Positions 25,163 to 34,510 of a stretch of DNA of 64,000 nt are shown piece by piece. The position numbers were made by a program, and so were the translations under genes. Under the pieces are notes generated by a model. The model ran no database searches. It was not told the origin of the DNA and saw only the letters and a program-made list of their open reading frames with translations. Source of the DNA: Phanerochaete sordida (taxonomy: Eukaryota; Basidiomycota; Agaricomycetes; Polyporales; Phanerochaetaceae); contig BPQB01000072.1 in NCBI GenBank assembly GCA_019973155.2, positions 62,001-126,000 of the forward strand. The letters are read 5' to 3'. Numbering within the stretch: the stretch's first letter is position 1; every line of letters starts with the position of its first letter.

Positions 25163-25738
25163 CTTCTCAGGCTTACACTGGCGGAAGCTCCAGCCGCCAT
25201 GGTGACGATGTCGAAGCGCTGAGAACGCTGAGGTGCAGCTGAAGTCGTGTATCCTACATTGAGCAGAATAGTTATCGTGCGTTACCGAGGGTCTTGAGCG
25301 TTATTTTCCAGCCCCGAGCCTTGTTTTATCATCGGGCGAACCTGCGGAATGCGACGCGCGCAGCGCTCATGCTGTCACGCGTCTTCGAAGCCAGCGTGTT
25401 AAGCGCCTAGCCTCGTGCTCTTCCTCCGCGATGAGTAAGTCTAGGTCTCGCCGCGTCCGTCAACTCTTCGGCATGTAGCTCATCTAGCACTTATCTACTG
25501 CGCTGCTTGGCTCATTTTGACTTTTCCCAAGATTGCGAACACGTCCGAGACGCGTGCATCGACGCCGCCAACGGTTGAATCTGCGTGTACCCTCAGGCAC
25601 GCCCTCAGGCTCAGCGCTGTGTTCAGGCAGGTCAAAGGTACGCTGAAGCCCACCGAGCCCTTCTTTCGAGCACTATCATTAGCCGCTTCTTGAATAGGTT
25701 GCTCGGACTGATTACATGCCAGGTTTCAGGCCAGCAAG
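25163..25738. other. Spacer between F-box genes 1 and 2
   Basis: Contains the 3' region of gene 1 and the presumed promoter and 5' leader of gene 2. No gene seen. Confidence 0.4.
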
Positions 25739-27310
25739 ATGCACCGCTGTCTATGCATAGCCGAAGTCGTGCAAGCGATCGCGAGCAGCATATGGCCGAG
25801 GAGCGATCTGGTGTCTATGGGCCTGACATGCCAGGCGTTCCTGTATCCTGCAATGAACGAGGTCTGGAGGTACCTGCCGAATCCCTCGTCCCTGATCCTG
25901 CTTTTGCCAGAGCACACTCGCGAGAGTGGGCCCGAGAATAAGCTGGTAAGCACATGATACACGCCCTGGCCAGACTCGTTGCTCAGATAAACTTCCGTTG
26001 GCTTGTACCTGCAGAAGATCGTCAAGGCCCCGTCTCATGCAGACTGGCGGCGCTTTGAGCTGTATGCCCGCCGAGTCTGGGAGCTCGAGTACCGGCTCCA
26101 CGACGATGACGGAAACAGCTACCTCGACGTCGACTGGACGTCTGTGTTACACCATTACCCTGGCAAAACGCTCCTCCCCAACCTTCGCGAGCTCGTTATC
26201 CACCGGAGCATCACATCGTCGTTCTGCTCTCTTTTCATCCAGCCTCCGCTGCGTCATTTATCACTTGAGAGCCTTGACGACGAAGAAGCAGCAGTGGTCG
26301 TCCCTCATCTGCACAAGTGCGCATCGACTCTCGAGATATTGGTTATGCAGGGACGCTCTCTAGAGAACGCAGCGACTTTCGACGATATATCCCGCGCTAT
26401 CTCTCACCTGGGAGCACTCACGGACTTGTACGCGGACAAGCTTTTGGCCGCAACTATCGAACACCTCTCTCGCCTCTCTTCTATCAAGGTCATGTACTTC
26501 ACCCTGGATGACACGACGTTTGACGAAGCAAAATTACCATTCTCACTCTTGGAACGTCTCTATGTGAGGTCCAGTGCAAGAGACACAGGCCCTGTCGTAT
26601 CCTTTTTACGACGTGTTGAATTGCCCCAGCTTCGTCATCTGACAGTGCTGCACAGCGCACAAGACAATGACGTTCTGCCGAGAGAGTACCTCACTGCCGT
26701 CGACGTCAGTACTCTGCTCAGCGCAGCCGCCGCGTTTCCCAACATTCGCAGCATCGCATACGAGGACTTCCGCAGAGTCCGCGCGCCACCACCTCCCGTC
26801 AGCATATGTCGCGCGGAGGTCTTGCGTCCGCTCCATGCGCTCAGCAGCCTGGAAACACTCAAGCTCAGCCGAATACCCTTCATCCTTGCCCCACACGACA
26901 TCGACGTCCTCGCGCAGACGTGGCCCCGGCTTCGCGTCCTGTTCCTCGGGCATGACGTGGATCATGCGCATTGCGCGATCCACGTACACGACCTTCTTCC
27001 CTTCGCCCTCCACAGCCCGACGCTCGACTCGCTCGGCCTGCCGCTCCTGATTCGCAAAACCTCGCCCGGCACGGTCGCTCGCCCTGCATTTGGCACGCTC
27101 AGGTCGCAGCTGAGGCTCCTCGCCATCGCTGGCGTAGAGCTCGAGTACTCCGCCGACACGGCGGCGTTCCTCGCATGCGCGTTTCCGGAGGCGCGGCTGC
27201 TTGTGTCGCCGAACAACCGTACCGACGCCTTCATAGCGCTCTCTAGGACGAAGGACACCATGGTCGAGATGATGAGAGAGGCGCTGGCGTTGCGCGATGA
27301 GGCGGCATAG
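25739..27310 (+). CDS. F-box/LRR protein 2 of the array (subtype B)
   Basis: Two coding exons, 25739-25945 and 26015-27310, about 500 residues. ATG 25739 opens MHRCLCIAEVVQAIASSIW, then SMGLTCQAFLYPAMNEVWRY and LPEHTRE, the F-box-like unit. The LRR exon starts KIVKAPSHADWRRFELYARR and has the array signature DVDWTSVLHHYPGKTLLPNL, then regular leucine repeats and a C-terminal SADTAAFLACAFPEARL. The junction intron is ordinary GT-AG (GTAAGC). No coding micro-exon is needed, unlike subtype A. It is the most divergent subtype B member, and its promoter does not share the long duplicated block seen upstream of genes 3 and 5. Confidence 0.8.
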
Positions 27311-27717
27311 TGGTCTTCGCGGCGCAAGAGCCAAGGCCTGGCCGGCGGCGTCCAGGCTCGTTGTTGCGCCCGCGGGTTCGCGGCGAAGAGTAGCAGACCA
27401 TAAGCTGAGCAGGCGTTTTCAGAGCCAACGGCGGACGTGTCATAGGCCCATTACCTAACATCCTCTCGATGAAATCTACAGGTGGAGCCCCTGTCAGCAG
27501 CAGGCCGGGGCAGGCTCGTAGCCTCGGGCTCTTTCCGGAGGCGGGGCTGGCCGTGCTCTGCAGCCGGAAGAGCTGAGAACCTGGGATTAGCCCTGTCCGT
27601 AGACTTGCCTGCGGGCGTATATTACTTTGTGCAGTATGAAGCTATGTTTCCCTCGGATGGCCCTGTTTCATTGTCGGATATATGACTTGCACGACGCGGC
27701 CTGCGCTCGAGCGAAGT

Positions 27718-27723
27718 CACGTG
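27718..27723. promoter_or_regulatory. CACGTG E-box, conserved between genes 3 and 5
   Basis: Palindromic CACGTG, the binding core of bHLH factors, inside the duplicated upstream block. It is preserved at the same relative position in the copy at 32165-32170. Confidence 0.4.
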
Positions 27724-27783
27724 GCCGCGTCTTCAGACTCATTTGCGTAAAGCGCTTTGCGTCGCCCTCTGGCCCTTTCCACG

Positions 27784-27798
27784 ATGACCCTCGCCTGA
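27784..27798 (+). other. Four-codon upstream ORF (MTLA)
   Basis: ATGACCCTCGCCTGA in the presumed 5' leader of F-box gene 3. The duplicated leader of gene 5 has the matching ATG-ACC-GTG-GCC-TGA at 32231-32245, so start and stop survived sequence divergence. It could limit translation of the main ORF. Confidence 0.35.
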
Positions 27799-28063
27799 AC
27801 TACCCAGCTCCCATTCGCATCTTCGGACTAGCCACTCCTCTCAGCCTATCTTTGCCACCAGAGGCCTCTCGTGAACCAAGAGCGCGTTCCAGGAGTGCTC
27901 GTCAAAATTGCAAGTCGAAGCTGCGACGCCTGGCACAAGGGCGTGAAAAGCACGGCAAAGGTACGTGCTCTGCTCAAAACTCGTTTTTCACATCCTGACG
28001 AGCTGTGGTATCTGTAGCCGGAATCCCAAGTTCCACACACGCACGAGCCGCCAGCGACCAGCC

Positions 28064-29654
28064 ATGCACCGCTGCCTTCGCATCGCAGAGGTCGTGCAGG
28101 TTATCGCAGATGGCATACACCTGTACAGCGACCTGGTTTCGATGGGCCTGACGTGCCGTGCGTTCTTTGATCCGGCCATGGACAGGCTGTGGAGGTACCT
28201 GCCTGCGCCAGAGCCCCTGATCAGGCTGCTGCCGGAGCACGTTCGCGGCAGCGAGCCCGCGGACGAACTGGTGAGCAGGCAGTTCGTTGTATAAGCAAGG
28301 TCCTCGCTCAATAGGCTCTTTGTGATCCCCCGTCTCGCAGAAGATCATGAAGCAGCCATCTCGTGAAGACTGGAAGCGCTTCGAGCAGTACGCTCGTCGG
28401 GTCTGGGAGCTCGACTACCGGCTCGTCATCGACGACGACGGAAACACCTGCCTCGACATCGACTGGACCTCCATCCTGCGCCACTATCCTGGAGAGCAGC
28501 TCCTCCCGAATCTCCGTACGCTCGCCACAGACCAGATATTTCTACCGTCCTTCAGTCCTCTCGTCATTCGCTCCCCGCTGCGTCACTTGGTGTTCGAATG
28601 CATGGAGGGAGACGACCAGCTACCAATCGCTCCTCATTTGCACAAGTGTGCTACTACGCTTCAGATCCTGTCTATCTTAGCACCCACTCCAGAGGATGAG
28701 AACGTTTCCGATGAAATGTCGGACGCCATCTCCCGCCTGGAGGCGCTTACATCCTTGTACACGGACAAGCTTTTTGCCAGCACCATCGAGCACCTTTCAC
28801 ACCTCTCGTGCCTCACCGAGTTGAGCTTTACGCTCCACAACACCAGCGTTTTCAAGGTCCAGAGGCTCCCGTTCTCTAAGCTAGAGGACCTCCACGTAAG
28901 GACCCATGAAAAGGACCCAAAATCTCTAGTGGCATTTCTCCGACGCGTCGAATCACCCAATCTTCATCAGCTGACAGTTTCGTATGATGTGAAGGACGAC
29001 CACGTTCTACCAGGACGTCTTCTTCGAGCTAACCAGTACCCCACGGCCGTCCATGTCGGTGCGGTACTCGCTGCCGCCGCCACATTTCCCGGTCTTCACA
29101 ACATCGCGTACGAAGGCTCTTCCGGTATCAGCAGGCCGCCGCCGCTCGGGAGTCTGTGTGCCGCGAGTGTCTTGCGGCCGCTCGCTGTGCTGCCCAGCCT
29201 GGAAGAGATCAAGCTGGCCTGTATCCCCTTCATCCTCATGCCCAATGACGTCGAATTCCTCGCTCAGACGTGGCCGAGGCTCCGCTCCTTGTCACTCGGC
29301 AGCGAGGTCCGCGGAGCGCACGCGTCGGTCCAGGTCCATGACCTCCTCCCATTCGCCCGCTGCCCCGACTTGAAGTCTCTCGGGCTGCCGCTCCTGGTCC
29401 TCAAGGACTCTCCCGGAGCGACCGAACGCCCTGCCTTCGGCGAATTGGAGTCGTCGCTTGAGACCCTTTACATCGGAAACGTCGCGACGGTCGAGTATTC
29501 CCCCGACGTGGCGGCATTCCTGGCGTGTGCATTCCCGGACGCGTGGCTCTATGCGTACGACAACCACTCAGACGCTTTCAGTGCGCTGCTGATGACGAAG
29601 AAGACCATGGTCGATATGATGAAGAAGGAGCTGGCGTTGCGTGGCGGGGCCTGA
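28064..29654 (+). CDS. F-box/LRR protein 3 of the array (subtype B)
   Basis: Two coding exons, 28064-28270 and 28341-29654, about 506 residues, with a GT-AG junction intron (GTGAGC...CGCAG). The F-box unit reads MHRCLRIAEVVQVIADGI, SMGLTCRAFFDPAMDRLWRY and LIRLLPEHVRG. The LRR exon begins KIMKQPSREDWKRFEQYARR with LDIDWTSILRHYPGEQLLPN. It ends with VEYSPDVAAFLACAFPDAWL and a KKTMVDMMKKELALR tail. It is a close paralogue of gene 5 in both coding and upstream sequence. Its leader carries a spliced non-coding exon ending near 27960 and the MTLA upstream ORF. Confidence 0.82.
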
Positions 29655-30076
29655 TATGTCCAGGGCTGTCGATAGAGGCGAAGGCTCGGGCGCGCTTTCG
29701 AACGCGGCGTGGAGGGACTTGGGTCATTCATGTACCCTCCGTCGGCGACGCTCAGCAATACAGACACCCGCTAGTGCCTTTTATGTTCGATAGGCCGCGT
29801 ATTTCACTTTTCGCCTTGTACTTTCGGCGATGAGGGCCTTCATGGTGCGCTCCTGAATCTCCGTGCTGCCAGCTCTCCCGCCGCAAGGTAGTTGCACGTG
29901 TCGGCGGCAGGCTGGTGGTACCAAGCGCCCACGACGCGACCTTCTCGACGTCCACCACTCCAACCGCCTCGCCAACACATACGAGACGGCGTCACTCTGC
30001 CTTGTACAGTTGCTGCAGAGCTTGCTATAAAGCTGTCTTGTTCAAATTCCCCCAAGCATCAAGCGGCGTGCGCGGG
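29655..30076. other. Spacer with promoter of F-box gene 4
   Basis: No gene seen. It shares short tracts with the regions upstream of genes 1 and 6 (GACGTCCACCACTCC, ACCGCCTCGCC), consistent with duplicated subtype A promoters. Confidence 0.4.
30026..30031 (+). promoter_or_regulatory. TATA box of F-box gene 4
   Basis: TATAAA within GCTATAAAGC, 46 bp before the ATG at 30077, a plausible core promoter position. Confidence 0.45.
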
Positions 30077-31803
30077 ATGAGGACTCGAAGCAGGGCAGCG
30101 AAACAATTGGCCGAGGCGACGAAGGGTACGTTAGAGAGTCCATCTCGTACGCAGCCACCTTACCCTGCGCTCAAAATTTCATGACTCTATGCAGTACTTC
30201 GCAATCCACCGACAGCCGTGCAGCGTTGTCTCTGCATAGCCGAAGTGGTCCGCGCGATCGTGCACTGCATAGGACGTCGGAGCGCTGCTCTCTCCATGGG
30301 CTTGACGTGTCGCGCATTTCTCGAGCCTGCTATGGATGTAGTGTGGCGACGGCTGCCCACGGTCGACCACCTCATCCGAGTGCTCCCCGAGAATACGCGC
30401 GGACGCAAGCTAGAACGGCAATTGGCGAGTCGCGAGTCGCTATATGCGCATATATTCTCCTACCTAACCATCTCGCCTACTCTGTACAGACCATCGTGAA
30501 AGCGCCGTCTCGCGCGGACTGGCAGCGCTTCGATTTCTATGCGCGTCGGGTGCAAGAGCTCGAGTACTGGCTCGAGGTCGACGATTGCGGCGATGTCGGC
30601 CCCGAAGTTGACTGGGACTCCGTCATTCGACACTATCCTGGCGACCACCTCTTGCCCAACCTCCGGGTCTTCCGGTCTGACCAGGGATTCATGCACGAGT
30701 TCTACTCTCTTGCGATCAGATCTCCGGTCCGCCTGCTCTATCTCGACTACATGTGGCTCGACGGCGAGGTGTCGCTGGCTGGAAACTTGGAACAGTGTGC
30801 GGACACCCTGCAGACGCTCACCATAATGACTGTTGGCTGGGAGCCATCACCCATCTCTGACAGCATATCGCGCGCCATCTCCCGCTGCAGCGCACTCATC
30901 TCACTCTATGTCGACAGTCTTCTGCCAGAGACCATTCGACACCTGTCGCAACTTCCGAGCCTGACCAGCCTACACTTCGCACTCGAGCGAGGCGAGCTGT
31001 ACGCGACAAAGCTCGCTTTCCCTGCGCTCGAAGATCTCGGGGTGACGACGCAGTACAAGAGCCCGGCTCTACTTGTGTCCTTTCTGGAAAATCTGGCGGC
31101 ACCAAATCTGCGAGAACTTGAGATTGACTACGATGCCGAGGAGGCTACCCACGTACACGGGATCCCAACCCTACGAGAAAAGGACTTCGCCCATGCGATG
31201 CACGTCGAGGCTGTGCTGCTAGCGGCCGCGACCTTCCCCAGCCTCATCAGCATCAAGTACTCATTCGATATCCATCCCGAACGCTCACCATCTCCACCGC
31301 ACATCTGCTCTTCCAGTGTTCTGCGCCCGCTCCTTGCGCTTCGGAACCTTGAGACTGTCAAGCTCAGCCAGGTCCCACTCCACCTCATGGCAGGCGATAT
31401 CGACGTCGTCGCGCAGGCATGGCCGAAGCTCCGCACCCTCCGCCTGGGTGACAGCGTCAACCAAGCATACTCCTCCGTCGAAGTCCAGCACCTCCTCCCT
31501 CTCGTGCGCTTCTGCCCCGACCTCGAGGACCTCGGGCTCCCGCTTCTTGTCCCGAAGGGCTGGACCTGCGCCACGGCGAGACCGCCGTTCGGGGAATCCA
31601 GGTCGCGGCTGAAGGCCCTCCATGTCAGCAACGCCGGCATCGAGTTCTCCGCGCGTGCGGCGGCGTTCTTGGCGAGCGTGTTTCCCGACGCGGTCTTGTA
31701 CGGGTTTTCTCATTCAGATGGCACTGTATTTCGGCTCCGGGAGACGAAGGACGCGTTCGTAGAGGTGATGAAGAGCGAGCTTTCCCGTCGCGAGGGGATC
31801 TAG
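30077..31803 (+). CDS. F-box/LRR protein 4 of the array (subtype A)
   Basis: Three exons, 30077-30125, 30195-30424 and 30490-31803, about 530 residues. Micro-exon 1 encodes MRTRSRAAKQLAEATK. No Met precedes the F-box in exon 2 (VLRNPPTAVQRCLCIAEVV), so the micro-exon is needed for a start. The F-box unit continues MGLTCRAFLEPAMDVVWRRL and LIRVLPENTRG. The LRR exon starts TIVKAPSRADWQRFDFYARR and contains GPEVDWDSVIRHYPGDHLLP and LSQLPSLTSLHFALERG. It ends SARAAAFLASVFPDAVLYGF. The junction intron 30425-30489 begins GCGAGT and ends CAG (GC-AG). It is very close to gene 6, and a TATA box sits 46 bp upstream. Confidence 0.83.
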
Positions 31804-32058
31804 ATTCGCGTTGTACGTGACTCAAATTCCTTGGGCAATCTGGCCGTCTCTCTGGGGTGACATTTTTCGCGCAATCGGACTGATAGTGCATTATGGACTT
31901 GTAGCTGTCCAGTTTCTATAGATCATTGTGCCGCTCGCGTACCCCTCCGCGGCAGGAGCCATAGCCCAGGGGACCGTATGCCACCGACGGATGCGATAGG
32001 TTTAGATCCTAGCGTGTAGCGTCCAAATGCCGTCTCTCTGCTGAGCGCTCCTCTGCAG

Positions 32059-32434
32059 ACGTGTATTACCTTGCGCAGCATGAAGCTATACCTCCCTCGT
32101 CCCCGATTTCATTCTTAGCGTGACTTGCGCGACGCGGCCCGCACAGCGTGGGCTCATGCGAAGTCACGTGTCCGCGTCTTCAGGCTCATTTGCATTAAGC
32201 GCTTTGCGCCGCCCTCTGACCCTTTCCACGATGACCGTGGCCTGAACCTGACCCAGCGTCCATCTGCGTCTCGCATCTCGAGACTAGCCACTTTCTCCAG
32301 TCTTTCTCCGCTACCAGCGGCCTCTCGTCAACCAAGAGCGCGTTCCAGGAGTCTTCAGCGAAGTCGCAAGCCGAAGCTGCGACGCCTAATCTGAGGGCGT
32401 GAAAATCGCGACAAAGGTACGCCCCCTGCTCGGA
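32059..32434 (+). repeat. Duplicated promoter/5' leader, copy upstream of F-box gene 5
   Basis: Partner of 27616-27976, with the same order of conserved runs, a CACGTG at 32165-32170, and the leader ending at the same GTACG donor position. The reading frame of the upstream exon is broken by a stop here (TAATCTGAGG context) but open in the other copy. This supports a non-coding leader exon in subtype B. Confidence 0.75.
32231..32245 (+). other. Four-codon upstream ORF (MTVA)
   Basis: ATGACCGTGGCCTGA, the counterpart of 27784-27798, with one conservative codon change (Leu to Val) and the same length. Confidence 0.35.
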
Positions 32435-32505
32435 ACCCACCCTTAATGCCCACGAGCTTTTATTTCTATACCCGTGATCTGAAGCCCGGTACACGCAGAC
32501 CAGCC

Positions 32506-34098
32506 ATGCACCGCTGCCTTCGCATCACAGAGGTCGTGCAGGCTATTGCCGACGACGTACGCCTAAGAAGCGACCTGTTGTCGATGGGTCTGGCGTGCCG
32601 CACGTTCTTTGATCCGGCAATGAACGAGATGTGGAGGTACTTGCCTGCACCAGAGCCTCTGATCAGGCTGCTTCCGGAGCATGTTCGCGGCAGCGGGCCC
32701 GACTCCGAGCTGGTGAGCAGTCGATGTATCATGCGACCAAGATCGTCACTCAACAGGGTCTTTTTACTCGCCACTCTGCAGAAGATTGTGAGGCGGCCAT
32801 CTCGCGAAGACTGGAAGCGTTTCGAGCAGTACGCTCGCAAGGTCTGGGAGCTCGAATACTGGCTCGTCATCGACAACGACGAAGAAATCACGTGCCTTGA
32901 CATCGACTGGACCTCGATTTTGCGCTATTATCCGGGCGAGCAGCTGCTCCCGAACCTGCGTAGAATCACCACCGACCAAATTTTCCTCAAGTCGTTCTGT
33001 CCTCTCGTCATTCGATCCCCGCTGCGTCGCCTGACGCTCGATTGTATTGACCCCGAAGATCAGCAGGCGATTGTTCCTCATTTGCACAAGTGCGCAGCTA
33101 CGCTCGAGACACTGTCTATACTCGCCTCCTCCCCGGAAGACGAGGTCATCTCTGACGAGGTGTCGTGCGCCATATCCCACTTACAGGCGCTCACACACTT
33201 GGCTGTCGGCAAGCTTCTGGCCTCCACCGTTGAGCACTTGTCCCAAATTTCGTCCCTCAGCGACTTGAGCTTCACACTGGACGATATAGACATTCTAACG
33301 GCAACAATGCTACCCTTCTCCAGGCTGCAGTGCCTCTCCGTGGAGACGCACGAAGGGCACCCCGGGTCTCTTGTGTCCTTGCTACGACGCATTGAAGCTC
33401 CCAGCCTTCGCCAATTGACGGTGGTGTATAGCGTAAAAGACGATCATGTTATACCCGGACATTTCTATCCAGAAAATCAACGCCCCACCGCTATCCATGT
33501 CGGCGCTGTGCTAGCCGCCGCCGCCACATTCACGAGCCTTCAAACCATCACGTACGACGGCCGTGCCGGTTACAGTCGGCCAGCATTGGCCCCCAATCTC
33601 TGTGCCGCCAGTACCCTCCGCCCGCTTTTCGCGTTGCCCAATCTGGAAGCAATCAAGCTGGTCGATATTCCCTTTATCCTCATGCCCAACGACATCGAAC
33701 CACTCGCGCAGGCGTGGCCGAAGCTTTCTTGCTTGCTCCTGGGAAATGGGGTCCGCGGAGGCCACTCCTTCATCCAGGCCCACGATCTCCTCCCGTTCGC
33801 CAGCTGCCCGGACTTACGGGCGCTCGGCCTGCAGCTTCTGATCGTCGAGGACTCTACCGGAGCGGCTGAACGTCCCGCCTTTGGCGCACTGAAGTCACGG
33901 CTCAGAACTCTCAACATCGGAGACGCCGCGACAGTCGAGTACTCCCCGGACGCAGTCGCGTTCTTGGCGTGCGCGTTCCCAGACGCGTGGCTGTGTGCGC
34001 ACAATGGTCGCACAGATGCCTTTCGCGCGTTGCAAAGCACGAAGGAGATCGTGGTTGATGTGATGAAGAAAGAGCTGGCGCTGCGCGGCGAGGCCTGA
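32506..34098 (+). CDS. F-box/LRR protein 5 of the array (subtype B)
   Basis: Two coding exons, 32506-32712 and 32782-34098, about 507 residues. The F-box unit reads MHRCLRITEVVQAIADDVRL, SMGLACRTFFDPAMNEMWRY and LIRLLPEHVRG. The LRR exon starts KIVRRPSREDWKRFEQYARK with LDIDWTSILRYYPGEQLLPN and ends YSPDAVAFLACAFPDAWLC. The junction intron (32713-32781, 69 nt, GTGAGC...GCAG) is a multiple of three and has no stop. Retaining it would insert 23 residues without breaking the frame. It is a close paralogue of gene 3. Confidence 0.82.
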   Translation: MHRCLRITEVVQAIADDVRLRSDLLSMGLACRTFFDPAMNEMWRYLPAPEPLIRLLPEHVRGSGPDSELVSSRCIMRPRSSLNRVFLLATLQKIVRRPSREDWKRFEQYARKVWELEYWLVIDNDEEITCLDIDWTSILRYYPGEQLLPNLRRITTDQIFLKSFCPLVIRSPLRRLTLDCIDPEDQQAIVPHLHKCAATLETLSILASSPEDEVISDEVSCAISHLQALTHLAVGKLLASTVEHLSQISSLSDLSFTLDDIDILTATMLPFSRLQCLSVETHEGHPGSLVSLLRRIEAPSLRQLTVVYSVKDDHVIPGHFYPENQRPTAIHVGAVLAAAATFTSLQTITYDGRAGYSRPALAPNLCAASTLRPLFALPNLEAIKLVDIPFILMPNDIEPLAQAWPKLSCLLLGNGVRGGHSFIQAHDLLPFASCPDLRALGLQLLIVEDSTGAAERPAFGALKSRLRTLNIGDAATVEYSPDAVAFLACAFPDAWLCAHNGRTDAFRALQSTKEIVVDVMKKELALRGEA

Positions 34099-34510
34099 TA
34101 TGTCTGTGGTTGGTCATGGAGCTCGGTGGTCGATGGTCCAGGCTTGCCTTCGTCGTCGGCGTCGAGGTTGTTTTACCCTCCTGTGTAGCCTCCATGACGG
34201 CCCTAGATAATGCATATAGTCACTCGCGACCTTATCGCAATTCTTCAACGTTCACAAGGCCGTGCGTTCGGCATGTTTGTTGTCGACGCTGGGTCCCTGG
34301 GCGAGCTCTCCTGCGCGCACGTGGCAGCCGCGCTCCGTGACTGAAGCGCCGACGATGCGGCCTCTGCGACGTCTACCACATCGACCGCCTCGCCGCGACA
34401 TATAGAACAACAGCCTTCTACCTAGCAGACGGTTCGCAGACCCTTAGTCTGCCAGCCGTCTCACCAGCGCTCATAATCTCCTGACCAGTTGGCCGAGGAA
34501 CGCACGCGAG
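34099..34510. other. Spacer with promoter of F-box gene 6
   Basis: No gene seen. A subtype A promoter-like stretch around 34370-34420 (ACGTCTACCACATCGACC, ACATATAGAAC) resembles the regions upstream of genes 1 and 4. Confidence 0.4.

Larger units (their letters stand above)
27616..27976 (+). repeat. Duplicated promoter/5' leader, copy upstream of F-box gene 3
   Basis: This block is closely similar, nearly base for base over many 15-20 base runs, to 32059-32434 upstream of gene 5. Both contain GTATTACxTTGxGCAG, AAGTCACGTG (CACGTG at 27718-27723), TTTCCACGATGACC, CCAAGAGCGCGTTCCAGGAG and a donor GTACG at the end. It implies a gene-plus-promoter duplication and a shared 5' UTR intron. Confidence 0.75.
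27311..28063. other. Spacer before F-box gene 3
   Basis: Around 27530 a short stretch (TTTCCGGAGGCGGGGCTG) resembles the C-terminal coding motif of the array genes (FPEARL). It may be a fragment left by an unequal crossover. The second half is the duplicated promoter and leader described separately. Confidence 0.35.
31804..32505. other. Spacer before F-box gene 5
   Basis: The first 250 bp show nothing recognisable; the rest is the second copy of the duplicated promoter/leader. Confidence 0.4.
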
